Source of the DNA: Streptococcus anginosus | GTDB lineage: Bacteria; Bacillota; Bacilli; Lactobacillales; Streptococcaceae | Direction of reading: 5' to 3' | DNA length: 64,000 nt | Assembly: GCF_900636475.1 (NCBI RefSeq) | Contig: NZ_LR134283.1 | Coordinates: 1,798,001 to 1,862,000, forward strand | Shown here: piece by piece, positions 17,219 to 26,155 of the stretch | Layout of the letters: each line of letters begins with the position of its first letter | Position numbering within the stretch: position 1 is the first letter of the stretch | Translations under genes and position numbers: made by a program | Notes under the pieces: model-generated | What the model was told of the DNA's origin: nothing | Database searches by the model: none | The model's input: the letters and a program-made list of their open reading frames with translations, nothing else

Positions 17219-17412
17219 AAAAAGCTGTATTGGTGCCGGACCTTCACGATTTGTATTGAACCCGCGCAATTAAGCAGGTGGGCAACTCGCTCTAACTGAA
17301 GCTGCTTCCGCGTGAAACGGCCTGCAAGCTGTTAGAAGTCTTTTGTTTCCCTAATAATACAAAAAATAGTCGGTCAACACTTAAGTGTGAAGTCGTACAC
17401 CACAGCGTTTCT
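17219..17412 (-). ncRNA. ssrS: 6S RNA (SsrS), candidate
   Basis: A noncoding transcript of about 194 nt. On the minus strand an extended -10 TGG-TATCAT (17419-17427) precedes it. The 5' and 3' ends pair (GCTGT-GGTG with CACC-AAT-ACAGC); inner helices include GTGTTGACC with GGTCCGGCAC and TTTGTATT with AATACAAA, giving the long, bulged rod expected of 6S RNA. It ends in TTTTT. Position next to rarA is the conserved place of 6S RNA in many Firmicutes. It would bind the housekeeping RNA polymerase holoenzyme. Ends are approximate. Confidence 0.75.
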
Positions 17413-17485
17413 ATAATTATGATACCACAATTTTTGAAAAATTCAAGAGAAAAAATTGATTTTTTGCAAACGATACCACGATTTT

Positions 17486-18757
17486 TTAGTTGTTTTTTAA
17501 TTGATCAATCTTATTTTTAGTCATGCCAAGGGCTCGTTCATACTTTCCATTTTCATTTGGAATGAAATAATCGGCATATTTTATTTTTTCAGGAAGATAA
17601 TCTTGTTTCACCCAGTTACCAGGATAGTTATGTGGATATTTGTAATCCTGCGCATTTCCCAGCTCCTTGCTTCCGACGTAATGACCGTCTCGTAGATGAC
17701 GGGGGATAGCGAGATTTCCGTTCTGGCGCAAGTCAGAGAGCGCCTTGTCCATGGCTACGTAGGCCGAGTTGGACTTAGGAGAGAGCGCTAGGTCAATGAC
17801 AATGTTGGCAATGATGATGCGAGCTTCTGGGAATCCGATTTTCTGAGCGGCTTCAAGTGCAGTCACCGTATGAATCTGAGCATCAGGGTTTGCCAGACCA
17901 ATGTCCTCATAAGCGATGACCGTCAGACGTCGTGCAAGACTGGGAAGGTCTCCGGCTTCAATCAAGCGAGCTGCATAATGGAGACTGGCATTGACATCAG
18001 ACCCGCGAATAGACTTCTGTAAGGCGGACAGAACGTCATAGTGCCCGTCTCCGTCCTTGTCCATAGTGATGTAGCTCTTTTGCAGGCTGTTTTCCATAAT
18101 ATCCAGAGTGATATGGCGAACGCCTGTATTATCTGCTTGAGTAGAGAGAACTGCTAAATCTAGAGAATTAAAGGCTGAGCGCAGATCTCCATTCGTGGAA
18201 GTGGCAATGAAATCCAGAGCGTCATCATCTAGCTGGACAGGAAAGTCAAAGCCTCGTTCGGTGTCCGTCAGGGCTGTTTGGATGGCTTGTTTAATATCAT
18301 CATTTATCAGAGGTTCCAACTCGAAAATTTGTACTCGGCTGCGAATAGCGGGAGTGACGGAGAAAAAGGGATTTTCTGTTGTGGCGCCAATCATGATGAC
18401 CAGACCGTTTTCCAAGAGAGGTAGGAGGAAGTCCTGTTTGGTCTTGTCCAAGCGATGAATCTCGTCTAACAGCAGCACCAAACCACCAGAGAATTTGGCT
18501 TCTTCCGCAATCTCTTGCAGACGCTTCTTACTATCAACAGTAGCATTAAAGGTCCGAAAAGCAAATTTAGTAGTTCCGGCAATAGCCGAAGCAATTGAAG
18601 TCTTGCCAATCCCTGGCGGACCATATAGAATCATGGAAGACAGGCGATTGGCTTCCACCATGCGACGAATGATTTTTCCTTCGCCAACCAGATGTTTCTG
18701 ACCGATGACCTGATTGATATTTTTAGGCCTCATGCGAATCGCTAAATTGTCTGGCAT
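17486..18757 (-). CDS. rarA: Replication-associated recombination protein RarA (AAA+ ATPase)
   Basis: 423 residues. Walker A GPPGIGKTS (about residues 45-53), Walker B LLLDEIHRL, sensor GATTENP, and the C-terminal MgsA tetramerisation domain (YEDIGLANPDA, HLRDGHYVGSKELG). It acts at stalled replication forks. Start ATG 18755-18757 with ribosome site AGGAGG just upstream on the minus strand. Neighbour of 6S RNA and tRNA-Lys downstream, divergent from DUF3013. Confidence 0.93.
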   Translation of the reverse strand: MPDNLAIRMRPKNINQVIGQKHLVGEGKIIRRMVEANRLSSMILYGPPGIGKTSIASAIAGTTKFAFRTFNATVDSKKRLQEIAEEAKFSGGLVLLLDEIHRLDKTKQDFLLPLLENGLVIMIGATTENPFFSVTPAIRSRVQIFELEPLINDDIKQAIQTALTDTERGFDFPVQLDDDALDFIATSTNGDLRSAFNSLDLAVLSTQADNTGVRHITLDIMENSLQKSYITMDKDGDGHYDVLSALQKSIRGSDVNASLHYAARLIEAGDLPSLARRLTVIAYEDIGLANPDAQIHTVTALEAAQKIGFPEARIIIANIVIDLALSPKSNSAYVAMDKALSDLRQNGNLAIPRHLRDGHYVGSKELGNAQDYKYPHNYPGNWVKQDYLPEKIKYADYFIPNENGKYERALGMTKNKIDQLKNN

Positions 18758-18858
18758 ACGTTTTCCTCCTTACTGGTATTCTTTTCAACTGTTCTGATTT
18801 ATGTTACTATAGTTGTATCTATTTTAACATATTTTAAAGGATTGGAGAGAGGCTTGCT

Positions 18859-19329
18859 ATGGTTAAATATGGATTTTTGGATATATTAGATGAAGAAATG
18901 GAGAAATGTTTTCCATTTGACTATGAAATCAATTGGGATAAGAAGAATCATGCCGTAGAAGTGTCTTTTCTCTTAGAAGTACAAAATGCAAATGGCATCG
19001 AACTGTTAGATGTGGATGGAGAAAGTAGCACAGAAGACATTTTCTTTGAAGAAAGCGTTCTCTTTTATAATCCTGCTAAGTCGCACTTTGAAACAGAGGA
19101 CTATCTAACAGTTGTCCCTTACGAGCCAAAAAAAGGTTTGTCTCGTGAATTCTTGACCTACTTTGTAGACTTTTTGAAGCAGACGGCCGAAGAGGGATTC
19201 GATGCTCTCATGGACTTTCTGGCAGATTCAGCGGCAGAAGAATTTGAAATTGTCTGGAATAATGAAGCTTTTGAAAAAGGTAGAGTAGGGCTGACGGAGA
19301 CGGAATTTTATCCATATCCGAGGTACTAA
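18859..19329 (+). CDS. DUF3013 family protein
   Basis: 156 residues, very acidic, soluble, no signal peptide. Begins MVKYGFLDILDEEMEKCFPF and resembles DUF3013 proteins that occur near prmA and rarA in streptococci. No catalytic motif seen and function unknown. First gene of a run that continues into NUDIX, GNAT, prmA and rsmE. Confidence 0.75.
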   Translation: MVKYGFLDILDEEMEKCFPFDYEINWDKKNHAVEVSFLLEVQNANGIELLDVDGESSTEDIFFEESVLFYNPAKSHFETEDYLTVVPYEPKKGLSREFLTYFVDFLKQTAEEGFDALMDFLADSAAEEFEIVWNNEAFEKGRVGLTETEFYPYPRY

Positions 19330-19378
19330 AACACAAGGGTGTCTAAAAAGACGACTAATTGTACGGAGGAAGGTAAGA

Positions 19379-19822
19379 ATGAGCGATATGACTGTTTTGC
19401 ATCAAACGTTTGATTTCTCAGGCTGTAAAATTGCTTTGCTGCATGGCGATACAATTTTAACCATTTTAAGAGACGATATTTCGACTATTCCTTACCCGAA
19501 TATGTGGGATTTTCCCGGCGGTGGGAGAGAAAAGGACGAGACACCTTTTGAGTGCATTAGAAGAGAAGTCTTTGAGGAGCTGGGCATTGAACTCAAAGAG
19601 GAATCCATTACATGGGTCAAATGTTATCAAGGCTTTGTTCATCCTGAGAAAGTTTCTGTTTTCATGGTGGCTTCTATCTGTCAAGAACTGATAGATCAGA
19701 TTGTCTTTGGTGACGAAGGACAGGGCTACAAATTAGTAAATATAGAAGAATTATTAGCGGATGAAAACGTCATCCCGCAGTTGAAAAGTAGATTGGGAGA
19801 TTATTTGGAGGTGCAGAGATGA
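19379..19822 (+). CDS. NUDIX hydrolase
   Basis: 147 residues. The Nudix box is complete: GGREKDETPFECIRREVFEELGI (G-x5-E-x7-REUXEEXGU, about residues 45-67). Such enzymes cleave nucleoside diphosphates linked to another moiety; substrate unknown. Overlaps the next gene by four bases (ATGA at 19819), indicating coupling with the GNAT protein. Ribosome site GGAGGAAGG just upstream. Confidence 0.85.
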   Translation: MSDMTVLHQTFDFSGCKIALLHGDTILTILRDDISTIPYPNMWDFPGGGREKDETPFECIRREVFEELGIELKEESITWVKCYQGFVHPEKVSVFMVASICQELIDQIVFGDEGQGYKLVNIEELLADENVIPQLKSRLGDYLEVQR

Positions 19823-20298
19823 TTCATATAGAACAAGCAGAAGCTACAGATTTAGAAACCATTATCAGTATTCAACGTGCTAGTTTTAAAGCTGTCTACG
19901 AAAAATATCATGACCAGTATGATCCTTATCTGGAAGATAGGGAGCGGATTAAGTGGAAGTTGGTGGAACGTCTTAATAGTTTTTACTATTTTGTCAAAGA
20001 TGATGAGGAAATTGTTGGCTTTCTTCGCTTGCAAACCAACGATGAGCGAACAAAAGGTTGGCTTGGTACAGCTGCGATTTTACCTCAATATCAGCGAAAA
20101 AGCTATGGCTACGAAGGGATTCGCCTGCTAGAGAAAAGATTTCCGACGATTACTCAGTGGGATTTGTGTACGGTTTTCCAAGATGAGCCTATGGTCAAAT
20201 TTTATGAAAAATGCGGCTATCATCAAACGCATACTGAACCAGAGCAAGAGGGTATGGATATGGTTTATATGACGAAGAGTATTAAAAGAAAGGAATGA
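19819..20298 (+). CDS. GNAT family N-acetyltransferase
   Basis: 159 residues. The acetyl-CoA-binding region LGTAAILPQYQRKSYGYEGIRLLEKR carries the Q-x-x-R-x-x-G/A-like motif A of GNAT enzymes in a slightly divergent form (QYQRKSYGYEG), and the C-terminal FYEKCGYHQT motif is typical. Substrate unknown. Cotranscribed with NUDIX and prmA, with a 3-base gap to prmA. Confidence 0.8.
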   Translation: MIHIEQAEATDLETIISIQRASFKAVYEKYHDQYDPYLEDRERIKWKLVERLNSFYYFVKDDEEIVGFLRLQTNDERTKGWLGTAAILPQYQRKSYGYEGIRLLEKRFPTITQWDLCTVFQDEPMVKFYEKCGYHQTHTEPEQEGMDMVYMTKSIKRKE

Positions 20299-20301
20299 CA
20301 C

Positions 20302-21255
20302 ATGAACACTTGGCAAGAACTAACTATTACGGTCAGCCGTGAGGCGGAAGAAGCAGTCAGTAATATTCTGATTGATTTAGGCAGTCAAGGTGTGGCGATT
20401 GATGACAGTGCGGATTATCTGGGGGAAGCTGGTCCTTTTGGGGAGGTGCTGCCTCAGGTAGAGCAGCTGAATACGGTTGCCATTACGGCTTATTACCCAG
20501 AAACAGCGAATCTTGAAATGATTCGTCAGGAAGTGAAAGAGCGGTTGGCGCAGCTTAGGGATTTTGGTTTGGAGATTGGAGAAACCCAGTTAACCACTCA
20601 GCAGCTGGAGGAGGAAGATTGGGCGGACAATTGGAAAAAATATTTTGAACCGGCTCGCATTACACATGATTTAACTATTGTGCCGTCTTGGACGGACTAT
20701 GAGGCTGGTCCGAGTGAAAAGGTCATCAAGCTAGATCCCGGTATGGCCTTTGGAACGGGCACTCATCCGACCACCAAGATGAGTCTCTTTGCTTTGGAGC
20801 AGGTCTTGCGGAGCGGAGAAATCGTGCTGGACGTAGGCACTGGCTCTGGCGTTCTCTCTATTGCTAGCTCTCTCTTGGGTGCCAAGGAGATTTTCGCCTA
20901 TGACTTAGACGATGTGGCTGTCCGTGTTGCTCAGGAAAATATTGCGCTGAATGCTGGGACTGAAAATATTCACGTAGCAGCTGGCGACCTTCTCAAGGGC
21001 GTTGCTATCGAGGCGGATGTCATTGTAGCCAATATTCTGGCAGATATTCTGGTAAATCTGACGGATGATGCTTACGGTTTGCTTAAGGATGAGGGCTACC
21101 TGATTATGAGCGGGATTATCTCTGAGAAATGGAATCTGGTGCGGGAGTCAGCAGAAGCTGCTGGATTTTTCCTTGAGACCCACATGATTCAGGGCGAGTG
21201 GAATGCCTGTGTTTTTAAGAAAACCAAGGAGATTTCAGGAGTGATAGGAGGTTAG
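20302..21255 (+). CDS. prmA: Ribosomal protein L11 methyltransferase PrmA
   Basis: 317 residues. N-terminal ferredoxin-like substrate-recognition domain, then a Rossmann SAM-binding domain with [11 protein letters not shown], motif [14 protein letters not shown] and the NPPY-equivalent VANILADIL. Trimethylates L11. Followed immediately by rsmE (next start is the base after the stop), the usual prmA-rsmE pair in Firmicutes. Confidence 0.95.
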   Translation: MNTWQELTITVSREAEEAVSNILIDLGSQGVAIDDSADYLGEAGPFGEVLPQVEQLNTVAITAYYPETANLEMIRQEVKERLAQLRDFGLEIGETQLTTQQLEEEDWADNWKKYFEPARITHDLTIVPSWTDYEAGPSEKVIKLDPGMAFGTGTHPTTKMSLFALEQVLRSGEIVLDVGTGSGVLSIASSLLGAKEIFAYDLDDVAVRVAQENIALNAGTENIHVAAGDLLKGVAIEADVIVANILADILVNLTDDAYGLLKDEGYLIMSGIISEKWNLVRESAEAAGFFLETHMIQGEWNACVFKKTKEISGVIGG

Positions 21256-21996
21256 ATGCAGCAATATTTTGTGAACGGGCAGGTTGAAAATCCTGTCATT
21301 ATCAGAGATAAAGATACCCTTAAGCATATGTTTTCTGTGATGCGTTTGGTAGAAGATGATGAAGTGGTGCTGGTTTTTGAAGATGGCATTAAACGTCTAG
21401 CAAGAGTTTCGGATAGGGAGCGCCATGTGTTGAATCTGGTAGAAGAATTGCCAGACAACGCGGAGCTGCCGCTTCATGTGACGGTTGCTTCTGGCTTTCC
21501 CAAGGGAGACAAGCTGGAATGGGTGGCTCAGAAAACGACAGAATTGGGTGCAGCTGCTATCTGGGCCTTTCCGGCAGACTGGTCTGTTGCCAAGTGGGAC
21601 GGCAAAAAACTGGCTAAAAAGAGTGAGAAATTGGAGAAAATTGCTCTTGGAGCAGCCGAGCAAAGCAAGCGCAATCTGATTCCAGAAGTCCGACTTTTTG
21701 AGAAGAAAGTTGATTTTTTAGATTGTTTGAGTCAGTTTGACTGCGTCATTGTAGCCTATGAAGAATCTGCTAAAGAGGGAGAGTCTGCTGCTTTGGTCAA
21801 GGCTGTGACAGGACTCAAAAAAGGAAGTCGGATTTTATTTGTTTTTGGTCCAGAAGGCGGTCTGTCTCCAGCAGAAATTGCCACATTGGAAGATACAGGA
21901 GCGATACTGGCAGGACTGGGTCCACGTATCTTGCGGACAGAGACAGCTCCGCTTTACGCATTAAGTGCAGTTAGTGTTTTGACAGAGTTGATGTAG
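21256..21996 (+). CDS. rsmE: 16S rRNA m3U1498 methyltransferase RsmE
   Basis: 246 residues. SPOUT-family knot motif FVFGPEGGLSPAEIATLE and LGPRILRTETAPLYAL at the C-terminus; N-terminal PUA-like domain begins MQQYFVNGQ. Methylates N3 of U1498 in 16S rRNA. Ribosome site AGGAGG at about 21245. Last gene of the run begun at 18859; no clear intrinsic terminator right after it. Confidence 0.95.
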   Translation: MQQYFVNGQVENPVIIRDKDTLKHMFSVMRLVEDDEVVLVFEDGIKRLARVSDRERHVLNLVEELPDNAELPLHVTVASGFPKGDKLEWVAQKTTELGAAAIWAFPADWSVAKWDGKKLAKKSEKLEKIALGAAEQSKRNLIPEVRLFEKKVDFLDCLSQFDCVIVAYEESAKEGESAALVKAVTGLKKGSRILFVFGPEGGLSPAEIATLEDTGAILAGLGPRILRTETAPLYALSAVSVLTELM

Positions 21997-22028
21997 CCGG
22001 AAAGTTTCATTGATCAAGCTCATTTCTA

Positions 22029-22057
22029 TTGTTCTTAACTCTTAACTTTGGTATAAT
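22029..22057 (+). promoter_or_regulatory. Promoter before the 48-residue membrane protein
   Basis: -35 TTGTTC (22029-22034), 17-base spacer, -10 TATAAT (22052-22057). Leaves a leader of roughly 100 nt. Confidence 0.65.
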
Positions 22058-22162
22058 ATAAGTGAAATATCTAGTTTAGCTAGAAAGGATGGAAGCACGG
22101 AAACAAATCTGCTGGCTAGATTGCGAAAACTGCTTTTGCTTGGTAAGGAGAGGAGGTTCATC

Positions 22163-22309
22163 ATGTCTTTATCTACCTTATTTGAGCTGTTTATTGCTAT
22201 TTTAGGTGTTGTATCAGCTTGCTATCTCATTTATGCTTATGTTGAATTTATCGGAGATATGCTACATGCAGAAAAGCATCACCTCTTCCATCACAACCCG
22301 CCTATTTAA
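22163..22309 (+). CDS. Small membrane protein, 48 residues
   Basis: Starts MSLSTLFELFIAILGVVSAC at ATG 22163 with GAGAGGAGG upstream; in-frame codons before it lack a ribosome site. One long hydrophobic segment covers residues 3-27, followed by a short tail rich in His (AEKHHLFHHNPPI). The last codons and the stop lie inside the terminator stem-loop. It has its own promoter and terminator, so it is a single-gene unit. Not the Fst/Ldr toxin type. Function unknown. Confidence 0.65.
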   Translation: MSLSTLFELFIAILGVVSACYLIYAYVEFIGDMLHAEKHHLFHHNPPI

Positions 22310-22324
22310 GGCGGGCTTTTTCTA
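22297..22324 (+). terminator. Terminator overlapping the small gene's stop codon
   Basis: CCCGCC / GGCGGG stem (22297-22302, 22310-22315), 7-base loop TATTTAA that contains the stop codon, then CTTTTT. Confidence 0.9.
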
Positions 22325-22396
22325 AACTTAGGGTAATTGCTATTTACTGGATATGGCTTATATGTAATCGCAGTTTGAAAAAAATCGACCATTTCT

Positions 22397-22421
22397 CACA
22401 GAAGCTTTGCATTCTTCTGTG
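22397..22421 (+). other. Hairpin upstream of relA
   Basis: CACAGAAG / CTTCTGTG, a perfect 8-bp inverted repeat with a 9-base loop, 62 bases before the relA start and no T-run after it. May lie in the promoter region; role unknown. Confidence 0.5.
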
Positions 22422-22482
22422 TTTCCTTGTTTTCATATCGGTCTAAAAATGATAAAATGGTAGGAAGAACTGGAGAGAGAAA

Positions 22483-24699
22483 ATGCCAAAAGAAGTGAAT
22501 TTGACGGGCGATCAAGTGGTCGCTCTTACTAGAAAGTATTTATCATCAGAAGATGTTGTCTTGGTTCAAAAAGCTCTATTCTATGCAGTAGATCGACATA
22601 GAGGGCAATTTCGCCAATCAGGGGAGCCCTATATCATCCACCCGATTCAAGTGGCAGGGATTTTAGCTAAGCTAAAGTTGGATGCGGTCAGTGTCGCTTG
22701 CGGTTTTTTACATGATGTTGTAGAAGACACAGCTGCAACTTTGGACGATTTGGAAGGCGAATTTGGACATGATGTGCGCGTGATTGTAGATGGTGTGACC
22801 AAACTTGGTAAAGTCAAGTATATGTCTCACGAGGAACAGTTGGCTGAAAACCACCGCAAAATGCTAATGGCGATGTCCAAGGATATCCGTGTCATTTTGG
22901 TCAAGCTGGCGGATCGTTTGCACAATATGCGAACGCTCAAGCATCTGCGCAAAGACAAGCAGGAACGTATCTCACGTGAAACCATGGAAATTTATGCTCC
23001 GTTGGCTCATCGCTTGGGGATTTCGAGCGTCAAATGGGAATTGGAAGATTTAGCTTTTCGATATTTGAATCCGACAGAGTTTTATAAGATTTCTCACTTG
23101 ATGAAGGAAAAACGTCGGGAACGTGAGGAGTTAGTGGACGAAGTGGTTCATAAGATTGAAACCTATGCGTCTGAGCGTAATCTTCATGGGGAAATTTACG
23201 GTCGTCCAAAACATATTTATTCCATTTATCGCAAAATGCAAGACAAGAAAAAGCGCTTTGATGAAATTTATGACCTGATTGCCATTCGCTGCATTTTAGA
23301 TACGCAAAGTGATGTGTACGCTATGCTGGGCTACATTCATGAACTTTGGCGCCCCATGCCTGGGCGTTTCAAAGACTATATCGCCAATCGCAAAGCGAAC
23401 GGTTATCAGTCTATCCACACCACCGTTTATGGACCTAAAGGTCCGATTGAGTTTCAAATTCGGACGAAAGAGATGCACGAAGTGGCTGAATACGGGGTTG
23501 CCGCTCACTGGGCTTATAAAAAAGGCATTAAAGGTCAAGTGGATAGCAAAGAATCTGCGATTGGGATGAATTGGATCAAGGAGATGATGGAACTCCAAGA
23601 CCAGTCTAATGATGCACAGGATTTTGTGGATTCTGTCAAAGAAAATTACCTTGCTGAGGAAATCTATGTCTTTACACCGGACGGAGCTGTCCGCTCGTTG
23701 CCAAAAGACTCTGGACCGATTGATTTTGCTTATGAAATCCATACTAAAGTTGGTGAAAAGGCGGTTGGTGCCAAGGTCAATGGTCGCATGGTGCCGCTGA
23801 CTACAAAGTTAAAAACAGGGGATCAGGTCGAGATTATCACCAGCTCCAATTCCTTTGGACCGAGTCGCGACTGGATAAATGTTGTAAAAACAAGCAAGGC
23901 TCGCAATAAGATTCGTCAATTTTTCAAAAACCAAGACAAGGAATTGTCCATTTCTAAAGGGCGCGAACTCTTACAGGCACAATTCCAAGAACATGGCTAT
24001 GTAGCCAATAAATACATGGACAAAAAACACATGGAAGAAGTCCTGCAAAAAACGAGTTACAAAACAGAAGAAGCTCTTTTTGCGGCGATTGGTTTTGGTG
24101 AGATTGGTGCGATTTCTATTTTTAACCGTTTGACAGAAAAAGAACGCCGTGAGGAAGAGCGCGCTAAAGCGAGAGCTGAAGCAGAAGAGCTTGTCAAGGG
24201 CGGCGAAGTGAAGCGTGAGAATAAAGAAACGCTGAAAGTCAAGCATGAGGGCGGCGTTATTATCCAAGGTGCGTCGGGGCTTTTGATACGGATTGCCAAA
24301 TGTTGCAATCCAGTTCCTGGTGACGAGATTGTCGGGTATATTACCAAAGGTCGTGGGGTGGCGATTCACCGTAAGGACTGTATGAATCTGCGGGCGCAGG
24401 AAAATTATGAACAGCGCTTGATTGATGTCGAATGGGAAGAAAATACCTCTACGAAGGAATACACAGCGCATATTGATATTTATGGTTTGAATCGAGCAGG
24501 TCTTTTGAACGATGTGCTGCAAGTTTTGTCCAATACAACCAAAAATATCTCCACTGTCAATGCACAGCCAACGAAGGATATGAAATTTGCCAACATCCAT
24601 GTTTCTTTCGGAATCGCTAATTTATCTATGCTCACAACAGTTGTAGATAAGATTAAGAGCGTGCCTGAAGTTTATTCTGTCAAACGGACAAATGGCTAG
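22483..24699 (+). CDS. relA: Bifunctional (p)ppGpp synthetase/hydrolase Rel
   Basis: 738 residues. Domain order: HD hydrolase (about 45-200, with FLHDVVEDT intact, so hydrolase is probably active), synthetase (GRPKHIYSIYRKM, then YQSIHTTVYGP), TGS (YVFTPDGAVRSLP), and C-terminal zinc-finger and ACT domains (CCNPVPGDEI; AHIDIYGLNRAGLLNDVL). It makes and degrades the stringent-response alarmone. ATG 22483 with GGAGAG upstream. dtd follows after 88 bases, a common Firmicute pair. Confidence 0.95.
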   Translation: MPKEVNLTGDQVVALTRKYLSSEDVVLVQKALFYAVDRHRGQFRQSGEPYIIHPIQVAGILAKLKLDAVSVACGFLHDVVEDTAATLDDLEGEFGHDVRVIVDGVTKLGKVKYMSHEEQLAENHRKMLMAMSKDIRVILVKLADRLHNMRTLKHLRKDKQERISRETMEIYAPLAHRLGISSVKWELEDLAFRYLNPTEFYKISHLMKEKRREREELVDEVVHKIETYASERNLHGEIYGRPKHIYSIYRKMQDKKKRFDEIYDLIAIRCILDTQSDVYAMLGYIHELWRPMPGRFKDYIANRKANGYQSIHTTVYGPKGPIEFQIRTKEMHEVAEYGVAAHWAYKKGIKGQVDSKESAIGMNWIKEMMELQDQSNDAQDFVDSVKENYLAEEIYVFTPDGAVRSLPKDSGPIDFAYEIHTKVGEKAVGAKVNGRMVPLTTKLKTGDQVEIITSSNSFGPSRDWINVVKTSKARNKIRQFFKNQDKELSISKGRELLQAQFQEHGYVANKYMDKKHMEEVLQKTSYKTEEALFAAIGFGEIGAISIFNRLTEKERREEERAKARAEAEELVKGGEVKRENKETLKVKHEGGVIIQGASGLLIRIAKCCNPVPGDEIVGYITKGRGVAIHRKDCMNLRAQENYEQRLIDVEWEENTSTKEYTAHIDIYGLNRAGLLNDVLQVLSNTTKNISTVNAQPTKDMKFANIHVSFGIANLSMLTTVVDKIKSVPEVYSVKRTNG

Positions 24700-24787
24700 G
24701 TGAGAACAGCAGAGCGGAAATGTTTTGCTAGAATTGCGTTTTTGCGAATTAATTCACAAAATGTAACGGAAATTAGGAAGTTCAACA

Positions 24788-25231
24788 ATGAAAATAGTGA
24801 TTCAGCGTGTGAAGCGGGCTTCGGTATCGATTGATAGCGAACTTTACAATCAAATTCAGCAAGGCCTGCTGTTACTAGTCGGTGTAGCACCAGATGATTC
24901 TCAAGAAGATGTAGAATATGCAGCAAGAAAAATTGCCAATATGCGGATTTTTTCAGATAAAGAAGATAAAATGAATTTATCTGTCAAAGATGTGAAAGGA
25001 GAAATTCTCTCTATTTCTCAATTTACCCTTTACGCAGATACAAAAAAAGGGAATCGTCCAGCTTTTACAGGCGCTGCTCAACCAGACTTGGCTAGTCAAT
25101 TGTATGATGATTTTAACGAATTGCTAGGTCGAGAAATACCTGTTAAAACAGGTGTTTTCGCAGCTGATATGCAGGTTGAGTTAGTCAATGACGGACCGGT
25201 GACGATTGTGTTAGATACGAAGAATCGTTGA
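24788..25231 (+). CDS. dtd: D-aminoacyl-tRNA deacylase Dtd
   Basis: 147 residues with the family motifs [16 protein letters not shown] and NDGPVT, in the usual order. It hydrolyses D-amino acids from mischarged tRNA. Usual length. Terminator follows. Confidence 0.95.
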   Translation: MKIVIQRVKRASVSIDSELYNQIQQGLLLLVGVAPDDSQEDVEYAARKIANMRIFSDKEDKMNLSVKDVKGEILSISQFTLYADTKKGNRPAFTGAAQPDLASQLYDDFNELLGREIPVKTGVFAADMQVELVNDGPVTIVLDTKNR

Positions 25232-25245
25232 GAAAATGATAAATA

Positions 25246-25283
25246 AAAACGAGTCTGGACAAAACTGTTCCAGACTTGTTTGC
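25246..25283 (+). terminator. Terminator after dtd
   Basis: AAACGAGTCTGGA / TCCAGACTTGTTT with one G-T pair and a 9-base loop. Confidence 0.8.
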
Positions 25284-25353
25284 TTTCTAGGATAAAACTC
25301 AATACGCATTGAGCAGTCTCCAATGTGTTAATGTTATCAGTTTCGACTTCCTT

Positions 25354-26001
25354 TTATATTTTTTCCACATAAAGCTGTTGAGCGATAGCAGAGTTGACTT
25401 GCAGCTCTTTTCCATTGACCTTGAGCGCATACAGTTGAGCGTAAGGATCGTATTGCTCCAGAATCAGCGTATCTCCCAGATGTAAATCGTGTTTTTCCAA
25501 ATATTTTAATAATTCAAATTCATCGTGAACTCGTGTTAAACGATAGATCCCAGCATTTTCGACTTGATCTAAAGTCAATTGGTATTTTTCGACCAATAAT
25601 TCACCTTTTGCAGGAATGGTTCCGCCGTGGGGACAGGTTTCTGGGAAATTCAGCATTTTTTCTAAGCGCTCGACAAATAATTCTGAAACGGTGTGTTCTA
25701 AGACTTCCGCTTCTTCATGGATTTGATCAGTCGTATATCCCAAATCATGTACGAGGAAAGCCTCGATGAGTCGGTGCTTGCGATATAGCTCAGAAACAAG
25801 ATGTAAACCAAGATCTGTCAGTAAATAACCGCTTGTTTTATCTTTTACAATCAATTTTTCGGCTTTCATCTTTTTAATCATTTCTGTAACAGCTGGGGGA
25901 GATACCTGCATTTGGGCGGCAATTTCTTTATTTGTAATTTTTTGAGTATGCGTACCAATCTCATAAATACATTTGAGGTAATCTTCTTTGTTTGGGGTCA
26001 T
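25354..26001 (-). CDS. DtxR/MntR-family metalloregulator (ScaR/SloR/PsaR type)
   Basis: 215 residues. N-terminal winged helix (NKEIAAQMQVSPPAVTEMIKKM), dimerisation domain with metal ligand candidates (EEAEVLEHTVSELFVERLEKML, CPHGG), and a C-terminal FeoA/SH3-like domain (LGDTLILEQYDPYAQLYALKV). Length matches streptococcal manganese repressors. It lies just downstream of the metal ABC operon with its own upstream spacer and likely binds the palindrome at 28725. Confidence 0.88.
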   Translation of the reverse strand: MTPNKEDYLKCIYEIGTHTQKITNKEIAAQMQVSPPAVTEMIKKMKAEKLIVKDKTSGYLLTDLGLHLVSELYRKHRLIEAFLVHDLGYTTDQIHEEAEVLEHTVSELFVERLEKMLNFPETCPHGGTIPAKGELLVEKYQLTLDQVENAGIYRLTRVHDEFELLKYLEKHDLHLGDTLILEQYDPYAQLYALKVNGKELQVNSAIAQQLYVEKI

Positions 26002-26113
26002 GTTGTCCTTTTACTCCTTATCTTACTAGTATATCAAAAATAACTTAAGAATACAGCAGATAACCGCTTGTTTCAGAGAATGAAAGGCTTATTATTCAAG
26101 AAGAATTTCAAGT

Positions 26114-26148
26114 AAAAAGGAACTGGCAATCAATTCCGGCTCCTTTTT
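26114..26148 (-). terminator. Terminator after the metal ABC operon
   Basis: AAAAAGGA / TCCTTTTT outer stem with an inner imperfect stem; symmetric, so it could work on both strands. Confidence 0.75.
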
Positions 26149-26155
26149 CCATTTC

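Noticed and set aside
22163..22309. Type I toxin (Fst/Ldr family) identity for the 48-residue protein
   Set aside because: It lacks the family's short IIAPI-type helix and Trp-containing tail, is longer, and shows no overlapping antisense promoter I can support.
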